NCBI RefSeq assembly: GCF_963666545.1
Contig: NZ_OY762899.1
Coordinates: 2,356,001 to 2,420,000 of the forward strand
Direction of reading: 5' to 3'
Length of the DNA stretch: 64,000 nt
Source of the DNA: an uncultured Bacteroides sp.
GTDB lineage: Bacteria; Bacteroidota; Bacteroidia; Bacteroidales; Bacteroidaceae
The translations under genes were made by a program, and so were the position numbers. The notes under the pieces are model-generated. The model was not told where the DNA came from, searched no databases, and was given only the letters and a program-made list of their open reading frames with translations. Each line of letters opens with the position of its first letter. The first letter of the stretch is position 1. This document shows positions 1-8,091 of this stretch, piece after piece.

Positions 1-889
1 AAACTTGTCTCGCTATGCCGCACAGGTATTACTCGAATCGTCACTAACCATCGGAACCATTCTTATTCAAGGTGATCTTTACATCCTAGCCAAAGCAGGA
101 TGGTTTCTGTTGAATGATAAAATGGCGCAAGTAAACATTGACTTCAATCACGATGTGAATTATCTGGGTCTTTATAATCTGGAAGAGGCATTGGTAAACG
201 GGCGGCCAGAAGGATTAAAAATTTTTGGAGAATGGCCTACTATTTATGAAGGACTATCCAGCTTACCCGAAAACGTTCAGAAGAGTTGGTTCGGTTTTGA
301 TCATTACTATTCAGATTGTTCCTTCGAGCAAGCATTAACAATTGTGTTTAACAACCAACCTAAGAGCTTGCTGGACGTCGGAGGAAATACAGGAAGATGG
401 GCCATGAAATGCGTAGACTACAGCAAAGAGGTTGAAGTTACAATCATGGACTTACCTCAACAATTGGAAATGATGAAACAACAGACAACAGGAAAACCGG
501 GAGCCGACCGCATACACGGCCATGGCGCAAACCTGCTCGATAAGTCTGTACCTTTCCCAAAAGGGTTTGATGTCATCTGGATGAGCCAGTTTCTCGATTG
601 TTTTTCGGAAGAAGAAGTGACCAGCTTGTTAACACGCGCTGCTCAATCGATGCATAGCGATAGCAGTCTCTTCATTATGGAAACATTCTGGGATCGCCAG
701 AAATTTGAGACAGCATCTTATTGCTTAGCTCAAATAAGTCTTTACTTTACAGCAATGGCAAACGGCAATAGCAAAATGTATCATTCCGATGATATGATAC
801 GCTGCATCCGGGAAGCCGGATTAGAAGTAAAGGAAACATTTGATGATTTAGGATTGGGTCATAGCATCCTGCAATGCAAATTGAGATGA
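1..889 (+). CDS. SAM-dependent O-methyltransferase (5' end outside window)
   Basis: This is a family-2-type methyltransferase that probably methylates a hydroxyl on the aromatic head group of the cluster product. The frame stays open to the first base, and the only start-like codon (TTG at 5) sits in mid-domain, so the true start lies left of the window. The visible ~294 residues contain an N-terminal dimerisation-like helical region and a Rossmann core with SAM motif I (LLDVGGNTGRWA, about residue 122), followed by an acidic loop (MDLPQQ). Its stop overlaps the ATG of the next gene (ATGA at 886-889), so the two are translationally coupled in the polyene operon. Methyltransferase assignment is secure; the substrate is inferred from context only. 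Confidence 0.85.
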   Translation, partial: NLSRYAAQVLLESSLTIGTILIQGDLYILAKAGWFLLNDKMAQVNIDFNHDVNYLGLYNLEEALVNGRPEGLKIFGEWPTIYEGLSSLPENVQKSWFGFDHYYSDCSFEQALTIVFNNQPKSLLDVGGNTGRWAMKCVDYSKEVEVTIMDLPQQLEMMKQQTTGKPGADRIHGHGANLLDKSVPFPKGFDVIWMSQFLDCFSEEEVTSLLTRAAQSMHSDSSLFIMETFWDRQKFETASYCLAQISLYFTAMANGNSKMYHSDDMIRCIREAGLEVKETFDDLGLGHSILQCKLR

Positions 890-1320
890 AAAGAGAAGTA
901 ATCGTTCAGCACGAAGGCATACTTCGGTTGATTCCCCAACGCTCTCCCATTGTAATGGTCGATAAGTTCTTTGGCATAGAGGAGGCTGATTCTTACACCG
1001 GACTGACTGTGACTTCAGATAATCTTTTTTGTAAAGACGATGAACTTCAAGAATCGGGAATCATAGAACATATTGCACAATCGGCTGCCGTACGAATAGG
1101 CTATCTATATACTCAAAAAAAAGAGGTCATCCCTTTGGGATATATTGGATCGGTAGATAAATTACAAATCCATAGATTGCCGAAGACAGGAGAAGAACTC
1201 TTTACTAAGATAACTGTCGTACAAGAAGTATTCGACATCACATTGGTCGCAGCACAAGTTACTTCAGATAACCAAGTCATAGCCGAATGTCGAATGAAGA
1301 TATTTTTAAGTACAGAATAA
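886..1320 (+). CDS. Hotdog-fold 3-hydroxyacyl-ACP dehydratase (ApeP/FabZ-like)
   Basis: A small single-hotdog protein that resembles 3-hydroxyacyl-ACP dehydratases of aryl-polyene clusters. These remove water at each extension cycle and leave the double bond in place. The stretch IPQRSPIVMVDKF near the N-terminus is the usual dehydratase opening, and IIEHIAQSAAV resembles the central-helix acidic/catalytic region. An ATG exists at 874, but the ATG at 886 overlaps the previous stop as ATGA and is preferred (144 residues). It lies 4 bases before the thioesterase gene. A second hotdog protein is encoded at 7719, so the cluster has two possible dehydratases that may act at different chain lengths; that division of labour is inference. 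Confidence 0.8.
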   Translation: MKREVIVQHEGILRLIPQRSPIVMVDKFFGIEEADSYTGLTVTSDNLFCKDDELQESGIIEHIAQSAAVRIGYLYTQKKEVIPLGYIGSVDKLQIHRLPKTGEELFTKITVVQEVFDITLVAAQVTSDNQVIAECRMKIFLSTE

Positions 1321-1324
1321 AAAG

Positions 1325-1768
1325 ATGAAGCGTAAATCAGACCGACACCAAGCAGCACTGACAGATCGTACCACAATAAAAGTTCGTTTCAGTGAAATAG
1401 ATTCCATGCTAATTGTATGGCATGGCGAATACGTCCGCTATTTTGAAGACGGCAGAGAATCTTTTGGAAAACATTATGCGCTTGACTATATGAGCATCTA
1501 CGAGCAAGGTTATATGGTACCAATAGTCGACTTAACATGCCAGTTTAAACAACCTTTATCCTTTGGAGAGGAAGTTGTTATAGAAACACGCTATATTGCA
1601 TGCGATGCTGCCAAGATTAAGTTCGAATACACTTTATACCGGGCCAGCGATGAGAGCGTAGTGGCAACAGGTAGTACCATTCAGGTTTTTCTAAATTTAA
1701 AGAAAGAACTGGAATTAGTGAACCCGTCATTTTATTTGGCATGGAAAAAGAGATGGAACATAATCTAG
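1325..1768 (+). CDS. Hotdog acyl-ACP/acyl-CoA thioesterase (4HBT family)
   Basis: 147 residues with the 4-hydroxybenzoyl-CoA thioesterase signature: VRFSEIDSMLIVWHGEYVRYF carries the D-x(n)-W/H-x-Y active-site pattern of YbgC/4HBT enzymes (Asp about residue 27, His about 34). It probably hydrolyses the thioester of a finished or stalled polyene chain, or trims starter units. It sits inside the operon, and its last 28 bases overlap the start of the long ketosynthase gene if that gene begins at 1741. Thioesterase family is clear; the role (product release or editing) is inferred from position. Confidence 0.8.
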   Translation: MKRKSDRHQAALTDRTTIKVRFSEIDSMLIVWHGEYVRYFEDGRESFGKHYALDYMSIYEQGYMVPIVDLTCQFKQPLSFGEEVVIETRYIACDAAKIKFEYTLYRASDESVVATGSTIQVFLNLKKELELVNPSFYLAWKKRWNII

Positions 1769-3480
1769 ACATATACATTTCCGCAGATGCCATTATCAGC
1801 TCTTTAGGATTTAGTACTCAGGAGAATCTGGACGCCATCCGAAACTACCGGAGTGGCATTGCACTGCAAAAAGAGGGTTGCATAGCGGATCATTCTATAT
1901 TAGCTGCCACCATTGATAAGGAGAGACTAGGCAAATATGCCCTACAATACAAAATAACAGAATATACTTGCCTGGAGCAACTGTTCATTTTATCCATCAC
2001 TCAGGTGTTGGAGCAATCAGGTATAAATCTGCAAGAGAAAGATTGCGGATTAATTCTCTCCACAACGAAAGGAAACATCGATCTTTTAAGTCGACAAACC
2101 GACACAGTAGACGAAAAGATCCTCCTTTGGAACATGGCAGAAAGAATTTCTCAACATTTTCATGCAGCCAACCAGGCGCAGGTTATCTCTAACGCCTGCA
2201 TATCAGGAGTATCAGCGTTAATTGTAGCCAAACGATTGATAGAAAGCGGAGTATATAAGAAAGTCGTTGTGGCCGGAGGAGATATTCTTTCACATTTCAT
2301 CACTAGTGGTTTTCTCTCGTTTAAGTCTGTCAGCGAAAAGAGCTGTAGACCTTACGACGCCCATCGCGATGGATTAAACTTGGGTGAGGCCTGTGGAGCA
2401 GTATTATTGACAACAGAAAAAACAACCAATAGTGTTATTCTGTCGGGTGGTGCTATCAGCAACGATGCCAACCATATTTCCGGTCCTTCACGAACCGGCG
2501 ACGGATTGTCTATGGCCATTCAGCATGCAATGCACGAAGCCGGAGTCGAGCCCGGCGATATAAGCTTCACCAATACACATGGAACAGCAACTCTCTACAA
2601 TGATGAAATGGAAGCAAAAGCGATTCATCTAGCCCACCTCCAAGACTCTCCTATTAATAGTTTGAAGCCTTACTTTGGCCATACATTAGGAGCATCGGGA
2701 GTTATTGAAACCATTATCAGTCTGCATGAACTAAACGGTGATCTGTTATTTGGAACTTTAGGATACGAAGAGTCGGGCGTCTCGATGCCTGTACTTGTAA
2801 ATGCTACCCACCAAGCCTTAAAGATGAAAAACTGCGTGAAGACTGCTTCCGGCTTTGGAGGATGCAATGCAGCTATTGTGCTAACCCTTCCCGAATATCA
2901 GAAAGTTCATCCCGAATCATCTCCAATAAATATTCGCACTTCTGCCACTCTTTCTATTGAAAAAAGTCAGATAACTCTTAACGGAGAGATGATTTTCAAC
3001 TCTTCTCATGAAGATTTCGCTTCATTTATAAGAGAAGCCTACAAAAGCTTAGGCGAAAACAATATGAAATTCTATAAAATGGACGATCTTTGCAAACTGG
3101 GATATGTCGCTGCCGAACATCTATTGAAGGGTAGATGTCACAAACCGGAAGAAATGGGCGTCTTATTATCTAATGCAGGCTCATCGCTTCATACGGATAT
3201 CAGGCACCAAACTATTATAGACGAAGCCGGTGACGACAACGCCAGTCCGGCTGTATTTGTATATACACTACCCAATGTAGTATTGGGTGAAATTTGTATC
3301 CGACATAAAATACAAGGAGAAAACACCTTCTTTATAGATCAGTATTTTCAAGCTGATAAAATAGAGAAATATGCATGTATAGCCATGGAGAAGCAGAAGC
3401 TAAAAGACTGTATCATAGGATGGTGCGAACTAATAGGCAATCAATACAAAGCAGAATTTAAATTAATAGAAAAACAATAA
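1741..3480 (+). CDS. 3-oxoacyl-ACP synthase with extra C-terminal KS-like domain
   Basis: Residues 1-400 are a full FabF-type ketosynthase that condenses acyl-ACP with malonyl-ACP. The catalytic triad is visible: Cys153 in SNACISGVSA, His280 in NTHGTAT and His314 in FGHTLGASG, with Lys309 nearby. About 180 further residues follow. The tail (VLLSNAGSSLHTD, then FVYTLPNVVLGEICIRHKI, about 470-535) resembles the segment of ketosynthases leading to the nucleophile, but no Cys follows (NTFFIDQY). In related clusters a protein of this kind may be separate; here it is fused. An internal ATG at 1753 is an alternative start; either start overlaps the upstream gene. It is followed 7 bases later by the ACP gene. 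Confidence 0.85.
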   Translation: MEKEMEHNLDIYISADAIISSLGFSTQENLDAIRNYRSGIALQKEGCIADHSILAATIDKERLGKYALQYKITEYTCLEQLFILSITQVLEQSGINLQEKDCGLILSTTKGNIDLLSRQTDTVDEKILLWNMAERISQHFHAANQAQVISNACISGVSALIVAKRLIESGVYKKVVVAGGDILSHFITSGFLSFKSVSEKSCRPYDAHRDGLNLGEACGAVLLTTEKTTNSVILSGGAISNDANHISGPSRTGDGLSMAIQHAMHEAGVEPGDISFTNTHGTATLYNDEMEAKAIHLAHLQDSPINSLKPYFGHTLGASGVIETIISLHELNGDLLFGTLGYEESGVSMPVLVNATHQALKMKNCVKTASGFGGCNAAIVLTLPEYQKVHPESSPINIRTSATLSIEKSQITLNGEMIFNSSHEDFASFIREAYKSLGENNMKFYKMDDLCKLGYVAAEHLLKGRCHKPEEMGVLLSNAGSSLHTDIRHQTIIDEAGDDNASPAVFVYTLPNVVLGEICIRHKIQGENTFFIDQYFQADKIEKYACIAMEKQKLKDCIIGWCELIGNQYKAEFKLIEKQ

Positions 3481-3487
3481 CCTAGAC

Positions 3488-3748
3488 ATGGAAGAATTAA
3501 TAGAAAAACTCAAGAAAGAATTAATAGAAGAACTGAATCTCGAAGAAATCACCCCGGAAGAGATTGACAGTGAAGCGCCACTCTTTGGAAATGAAGGGCT
3601 CGGGCTAGATTCTATTGATGCGTTGGAAATCATTCTGATATTAGAAAGAAGCTACGGAATAAAAATAGAGAATGTGAGTGAAGGTAAACAGATATTCTAT
3701 TCGGTACGCACAATAGCGGATTATATTACAGCTTCACAGAAAAAATGA
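3488..3748 (+). CDS. Acyl carrier protein
   Basis: 86 residues with the phosphopantetheine attachment motif GLDSIDALE; Ser42 is the expected attachment site. The N-terminus is strongly acidic and helical (alternating Glu/Lys), as in other polyene-cluster ACPs. It would carry the growing chain between the ketosynthases and dehydratases encoded on either side. Its stop overlaps the ATG of the next ketosynthase gene (ATGA at 3745-3748). It is the only ACP seen in the visible cluster; E. coli-type aryl-polyene clusters have two, so another may lie left of the window. Confidence 0.92.
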   Translation: MEELIEKLKKELIEELNLEEITPEEIDSEAPLFGNEGLGLDSIDALEIILILERSYGIKIENVSEGKQIFYSVRTIADYITASQKK

Positions 3749-4935
3749 AAGTATACGTTACTGGGTTAGGAGTTGTTTCGGGCATTGGGTTAGGCATTGA
3801 AGAGAATATGGCTTCAATGAAAATGCAGAAACATGGCATGGACAAGATTACCCTCTTCTCCACCGAACTTGATGTGCCTGTTTCAGAAGTGAAACAGAAC
3901 AATTCAGAACTCAAAGAACGACTCTCTCTTCCCGCAAAAAAGTGTTATTCTCGCACAGCATTATTGGGAATGTTGGCTGCTAAAGAAGCTCTTCTTGATG
4001 CACAAATTGATCCTGCATCTTCCCGTATCGGCTTCATCTCATCCACATCAGTCGGGGGAATGGATCTAAGCGAACATTTTTATTCTCAATTTAAGGATAA
4101 TAATCATCGAGGCAGATTGAGAGAGATCATCTCTCATGATTGCGGAGATAGCACCGAGCAAATAGCCGAATATTTAGGTCTTAAAGGCTTTGTTACAACA
4201 ATCAGTACGGCTTGCTCTTCAGCAGCCAATGCCATTATGCTAGGAGCCCGTTTAATAAAAAGCGGATACCTTGATATTGTCATTGCAGGAGGAACGGATG
4301 CTTTATGCAAGTTCACCCTCAACGGCTTCAATTCTCTGATGATTCTTGATAAGGTTCATTGTCGTCCGTTTGATGACTCACGTGCAGGACTTAATTTGGG
4401 AGAAGGAGCCGGATACTTGGTTCTGCAATCAGAAAAAGACTGCCATAAGAAACCGTACTGCGAGCTAAGTGGATACGCCAACGCTAACGAAGCCTATCAC
4501 CAGACGGGTAGCTCTCCCGAAGGAGACGGACCCTTTTTATCCATGAGCCAAGCACTCGTTTCTAGTCAGCTTCTTCCAAAAGACATTGACTATATCAATG
4601 TACATGGCACCGGTACCCCAAGCAATGATTTCTCGGAGAGTAAGGCTATAAAGCGCATTTTTGGAAATCAAATCCCTCCATTCAGCTCTGTGAAAGCTTT
4701 TATAGGTCACGCACTTGGAGCTTCCGAGGGCATTGAAGCGGTATACTCTGCCCTTTCTGTATCCAGAGGCATCATCTATCCCAATCTGAATTTTCAAAAA
4801 CCAATCGAAGGAATCGGGCTTTCGCCCGAGACAATATTCAAAGAAGGATTGCCTATAAAGCATGTACTATCAAATTCCTTTGGATTTGGTGGCAATAACT
4901 CCTCTTTATTGTTTTCAACGACTCAAAAGATATGA
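3745..4935 (+). CDS. 3-oxoacyl-ACP synthase (FabF-like)
   Basis: A 396-residue condensing enzyme with a complete triad: Cys157 in STACSSAAN, His287 in VHGTGTPSND and His322 in GHALGASEG, plus Lys317. It is of normal FabF length without extensions. It follows the ACP gene with an ATGA overlap, and its own stop overlaps the start of the Cys-less partner gene (ATGA at 4932-4935), an arrangement matching KS/chain-length-factor pairs in type II systems. It is the probable chain-elongating ketosynthase of the cluster; which of the two active ketosynthases primes and which elongates cannot be told from sequence alone. Confidence 0.9.
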   Translation: MKVYVTGLGVVSGIGLGIEENMASMKMQKHGMDKITLFSTELDVPVSEVKQNNSELKERLSLPAKKCYSRTALLGMLAAKEALLDAQIDPASSRIGFISSTSVGGMDLSEHFYSQFKDNNHRGRLREIISHDCGDSTEQIAEYLGLKGFVTTISTACSSAANAIMLGARLIKSGYLDIVIAGGTDALCKFTLNGFNSLMILDKVHCRPFDDSRAGLNLGEGAGYLVLQSEKDCHKKPYCELSGYANANEAYHQTGSSPEGDGPFLSMSQALVSSQLLPKDIDYINVHGTGTPSNDFSESKAIKRIFGNQIPPFSSVKAFIGHALGASEGIEAVYSALSVSRGIIYPNLNFQKPIEGIGLSPETIFKEGLPIKHVLSNSFGFGGNNSSLLFSTTQKI

Positions 4936-5888
4936 TGCAACCTGTTTACATAAATAATGTTGCTTCTATACACCCTGATAGCAACGACTGCAACCAACCC
5001 TATCTGATTGCATCTGAACCTGATTATAAAACAATCATAACTGATGCTACACTAAGAAGGCGCATGAGCCGCATTGTAAAAATGGGGGTTGCCTGTGGTC
5101 TGGAGTGTATCGCACAAACTGCTCCCGAAGATATCCATGCAATTATCACCTCCACCGGCTTGGGTTGTCTGGCTGATACGGAGAAATTCATGAACGCCAT
5201 CATTGATAATAAGGAACGAATGCTGAATCCCACAGCCTTCATTCAATCTACTTTCAATACCATCGGAGCACAAATAGCATTAATCCGTCAAATCCATGCC
5301 TATAATGTAACTTACGTACATAGAGGATTGAGCTTTGAAAGCGCATTGCTCGATGGCATACTAAAAATAGGCGAAGGTAACAGCAATGTATTAGTTGGTG
5401 CTACTGACGAAATAACTCCTGTGGCCTATACCGTACAGAAACGGTTAGGGCTATTAAAAGAGACTCAAGCCGGCGAAGGAGCTCAGTTCTTCCTACTCAG
5501 CAGTGAGAAGAACGGTGAGACACTTGGAGAGATAAAAGGATTGGAAACCTTTGTCCGTCCAGATTCTAAAGAAGAGATCAAAGATAAGATTCTTGCTTTT
5601 CTTGAGAGAAACAATCTCACGAACCATGACATTGACTGGTTCATTTCCGGAAAAAACGGCAATCGCCAGCAGGATGCTATCTATACACATCTCGAAAACA
5701 TTCTTTTTTCCGAAGCAGAACACAGCACTTTCAAAGATCAGTGCGGAGAATATCACACAGCTTCCTCATATGCCCTATGGAAAGTAATCAAAACGTTCGG
5801 TGAGAGAAATAGCACTGCTGAATACGCTTTGATTTATAATCATTATCAGACAATCAATCATTCACTGATTTTAATTCGTAGGATATGA
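4932..5888 (+). CDS. Ketosynthase-like protein lacking catalytic Cys (chain-length-factor-like)
   Basis: 318 residues with ketosynthase-fold hallmarks such as ITSTGLGCLADTEKF, LNPTAFIQSTFNTIGAQIA and VLVGATDEIT, but shortened. Where active enzymes have TACSSG, this protein reads YVHRGLSFESAL, so the nucleophile is absent, and no HGTGT motif is seen. It is therefore likely the non-catalytic partner (chain-length factor/ApeC-like) of the ketosynthase encoded immediately upstream with a 4-base overlap. Start at 4932 is supported by the ATGA overlap; a second ATG follows at 4935. The fold relationship is recognised from motifs; the pairing is inferred. Confidence 0.72.
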   Translation: MMQPVYINNVASIHPDSNDCNQPYLIASEPDYKTIITDATLRRRMSRIVKMGVACGLECIAQTAPEDIHAIITSTGLGCLADTEKFMNAIIDNKERMLNPTAFIQSTFNTIGAQIALIRQIHAYNVTYVHRGLSFESALLDGILKIGEGNSNVLVGATDEITPVAYTVQKRLGLLKETQAGEGAQFFLLSSEKNGETLGEIKGLETFVRPDSKEEIKDKILAFLERNNLTNHDIDWFISGKNGNRQQDAIYTHLENILFSEAEHSTFKDQCGEYHTASSYALWKVIKTFGERNSTAEYALIYNHYQTINHSLILIRRI

Positions 5889-6553
5889 TGATTACAGGCG
5901 TTATTCTTTTTGCAATACTATTCCTCATTTATGCCTCTTACAACATTAACTCGAATGTCTATATGAGAGTTTTCTGTAAAAAGCATACAAGGAAGAAAGT
6001 AGTGGCTATAACATTTGATGACGGGCCTGCCGGTTTGGAAACAGCTCGTGTTTTAGCCGTACTCAAGGAATACAATTTAGCAGCCTGTTTTTTCTGTATC
6101 GGAAACAAAATAAAGGGCAATGAAGCGTTACTACAGCAGATGGTTAGCGAAGGACACTTATTGGGCAACCATTCATACACTCATTCTACCCTATTCCCTC
6201 TTTACAGCCTACATAAAATGAAAGAAGATCTTTTGGACTGCCAACGGGAGATTGAAAGAGCAAGCTCACAGAAGACGAACTTGTTTCGTCCTCCATTTGG
6301 GGTAACCAACCCAACGATTGCAAAAGCAGTCAAACAATTGGGGCATATCCCAATCGGTTGGAATATTCGCACACTAGACACTCTGCAACATTCACCGGAG
6401 AAAATAGTGAGGCACGTTCAAAGAAAGTTACGCCCTGGCTCTGTTATACTGTTGCATGACAGAATGCCTCAAAGCAACCTATTATTAAAACAAATAATCG
6501 AGCTGATTATTAAAGAGGGATATTCCATCGTTCGCTTAGACAGCTTGATATAA
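5885..6553 (+). CDS. Membrane-anchored polysaccharide deacetylase family protein
   Basis: 222 residues: an N-terminal hydrophobic segment (about 3-18), then a NodB domain. Motif 1 TFDDGPA (about 42-48), metal-binding GNHSYTH (about 93-99), RPPFG motif 3 (about 138) and a C-terminal LLHD are all present, so it should be a metal-dependent N- or O-deacetylase. Its presence in a polyene operon is a known feature of Bacteroidetes pigment clusters, but no substrate is established; it may act on the envelope glycan or lipid to which the product is attached. It overlaps the previous gene by ATGA at 5885-5888. A second deacetylase is encoded at 37314. Confidence 0.82.
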   Translation: MMITGVILFAILFLIYASYNINSNVYMRVFCKKHTRKKVVAITFDDGPAGLETARVLAVLKEYNLAACFFCIGNKIKGNEALLQQMVSEGHLLGNHSYTHSTLFPLYSLHKMKEDLLDCQREIERASSQKTNLFRPPFGVTNPTIAKAVKQLGHIPIGWNIRTLDTLQHSPEKIVRHVQRKLRPGSVILLHDRMPQSNLLLKQIIELIIKEGYSIVRLDSLI

Positions 6554-6563
6554 AACGGAGAAG

Positions 6564-7199
6564 ATGAAAAGATTATTTACGCAATTATTGCTAACTTTTG
6601 TCGCTGTAAGCTCTTTGCAAGCTCAGCAGATGAGAAAGATAAATCAAATGCAAGAATTTGATAAGCGCTTATCCCAAGAGACGCAGACATTGCAATCAAT
6701 TGAGAGTGATTTCTCTCAAACCAAATATTTAGACGTGCTTGATGAAAAGGTAAAATCCCAAGGAAAATTTTATTATAAAAAGAGCAATAAAATCCGCATG
6801 GAATATACCAGCCCTATAAATTATCTGATTGTCATTAACGGAAGCAAATTGAAAATTGTATCAGATGGGAAGAAGAACATCATGAACGTGAATTCCAATA
6901 AGATGATGAACGAAGTACAAAATATGCTCACTGCCTGTACTGTAGGCGACCTATCCAAAATGTCGGCCAATTATCGATTAGAATATTTTGAAGACGCAAA
7001 GTCTTATTTGGTTAAGATAAAGCCAATCAGCAAAACCCTACAAGCATACATCACAAGTATACAGATTTACCTCGACAAAAAGGACATGTCTGTTTACAAG
7101 ATGATTTTATCAGAAACAGCAACAAATTATACTGAATACGAGTTCTATAATAAGAAATTTAATTCATTGAAGAATGAAGCAATATTTGCAATTCATTAG
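6564..7199 (+). CDS. LolA-like outer-membrane lipoprotein carrier
   Basis: 211 residues with a Sec signal peptide ending near LQAQ (about residue 20). The body resembles LolA: IESDFSQTKYL, GKFYYKKSNKIRMEYTSP and a C-terminal region rich in Thr and Tyr on predicted beta strands. LolA proteins shield a lipid in the periplasm and hand it to the outer membrane. In polyene clusters a dedicated LolA paralogue is usual and is thought to carry the lipid-like pigment, not a lipoprotein. It lies 10 bases after the deacetylase gene and overlaps the lipoprotein gene by 26 bases, a pairing that recalls LolA/LolB. Confidence 0.82.
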   Translation: MKRLFTQLLLTFVAVSSLQAQQMRKINQMQEFDKRLSQETQTLQSIESDFSQTKYLDVLDEKVKSQGKFYYKKSNKIRMEYTSPINYLIVINGSKLKIVSDGKKNIMNVNSNKMMNEVQNMLTACTVGDLSKMSANYRLEYFEDAKSYLVKIKPISKTLQAYITSIQIYLDKKDMSVYKMILSETATNYTEYEFYNKKFNSLKNEAIFAIH

Positions 7200-7716
7200 T
7201 ATACTGCTGATCATCATACTAAACCTTTCTTGTTCTCACAAAATAAGCGAAGGAGGTATCTCTTTGCCACCCATTGTAGAGGTTGATAGTCTATCACAAA
7301 AATATAACATCCAGATAGATTTTATGAAACATCATTTTAGCGGACTACTAATAGTACGCAAGATGGACGACCATGAAATAAGAATATTATCTTCTAGCTA
7401 CTTCGGAATGAGTCTTTTCGATTTCTCATTTCTGAATGATAAATTTATTATCAATAGCTGCTTAGAGCCATTAAGAAAAAAGAAAATATTGAATCTGCTA
7501 GAAATGGATTTCAAAAACGTATTTCTAACAGGAAAAAGCAGCAAAAGGAAAGAGAAAAGTGCTATCTTTGAAAAAAGAACAAGCGGTAAGGGCTTTGGAA
7601 AAGCTGTTTTTTATAGCTCTGATTTCTCAGGAGAGATCCCTAATCGCATAAAAATAAGACATCCATGGATGCGGCTAACGATTCAGTTGGATAAATTAAA
7701 CGAAAACAATCCATAA
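7174..7716 (+). CDS. Cluster lipoprotein, possible LolB-like acceptor
   Basis: 180 residues beginning with a lipoprotein signal peptide (hydrophobic core, then LNLSCSH; Cys about residue 20 is the lipidation site). I do not recognise a named domain. The body has alternating beta-strand-like hydrophobics (GLLIVRKM, EIRILSSSYFGMSLFDF) and a C-terminal IRHPWMRLTIQLD, which is what one would expect of a LolB-like or DUF3261-like outer-membrane acceptor. It starts inside the LolA-like gene and ends 2 bases before the next gene. The acceptor role is inference from its place next to LolA. Confidence 0.65.
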   Translation: MKQYLQFISILLIIILNLSCSHKISEGGISLPPIVEVDSLSQKYNIQIDFMKHHFSGLLIVRKMDDHEIRILSSSYFGMSLFDFSFLNDKFIINSCLEPLRKKKILNLLEMDFKNVFLTGKSSKRKEKSAIFEKRTSGKGFGKAVFYSSDFSGEIPNRIKIRHPWMRLTIQLDKLNENNP

Positions 7717-7718
7717 TT

Positions 7719-8090
7719 ATGCTTCTTGAAGGTTTTTATAAAATTAAGCATATAGCTACTGACGACCATATAATTTGGTGTGTCTCGGCAGAGCTGAATC
7801 CTAACCACAAACTCTATCAGGGGCATTTCCCCCAGCACCCCATTGTGCCGGGAGTCTGTATCTTGCAATTAATAAAAGAATGTACGGAGACAATACAAAA
7901 CACCACTCTGTTGTATACGCAAATAACATCCTGCAAATTCCTTTCGACTATCGATCCGACCAAAAATCAAAGTCTGGAATTTACTCTGACAATCAAAAGC
8001 ACTGAAAATGGACAAACATATTTGCTGGCAGAAGGAAAAGCGGCGAACAACTGTTTTATTAAACTAAAGGCCTTAGCGATAAATAAATAA
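7719..8090 (+). CDS. Hotdog-fold acyl-ACP dehydratase (FabA/FabZ-like)
   Basis: 123 residues. The motif GHFPQHPIVPGVCILQLI (about residue 33-50) is the FabA/FabZ active-site region, with His in GHFP-x-H-P and the central helix after PGV. In FabZ the helix carries a catalytic Glu/Asp; here the helix reads ILQLIKE, so the acidic residue is not in the usual place (the usual ML-x-E pattern is missing), and activity should be treated as uncertain. With the protein at 886 it forms the dehydratase set of the cluster. Confidence 0.75.
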   Translation: MLLEGFYKIKHIATDDHIIWCVSAELNPNHKLYQGHFPQHPIVPGVCILQLIKECTETIQNTTLLYTQITSCKFLSTIDPTKNQSLEFTLTIKSTENGQTYLLAEGKAANNCFIKLKALAINK

Positions 8091-8091
8091 G

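Noticed and set aside
1113-1376. 87-residue minus-strand frame in the polyene operon
   Set aside because: Antisense to the dehydratase and thioesterase genes and without any domain.
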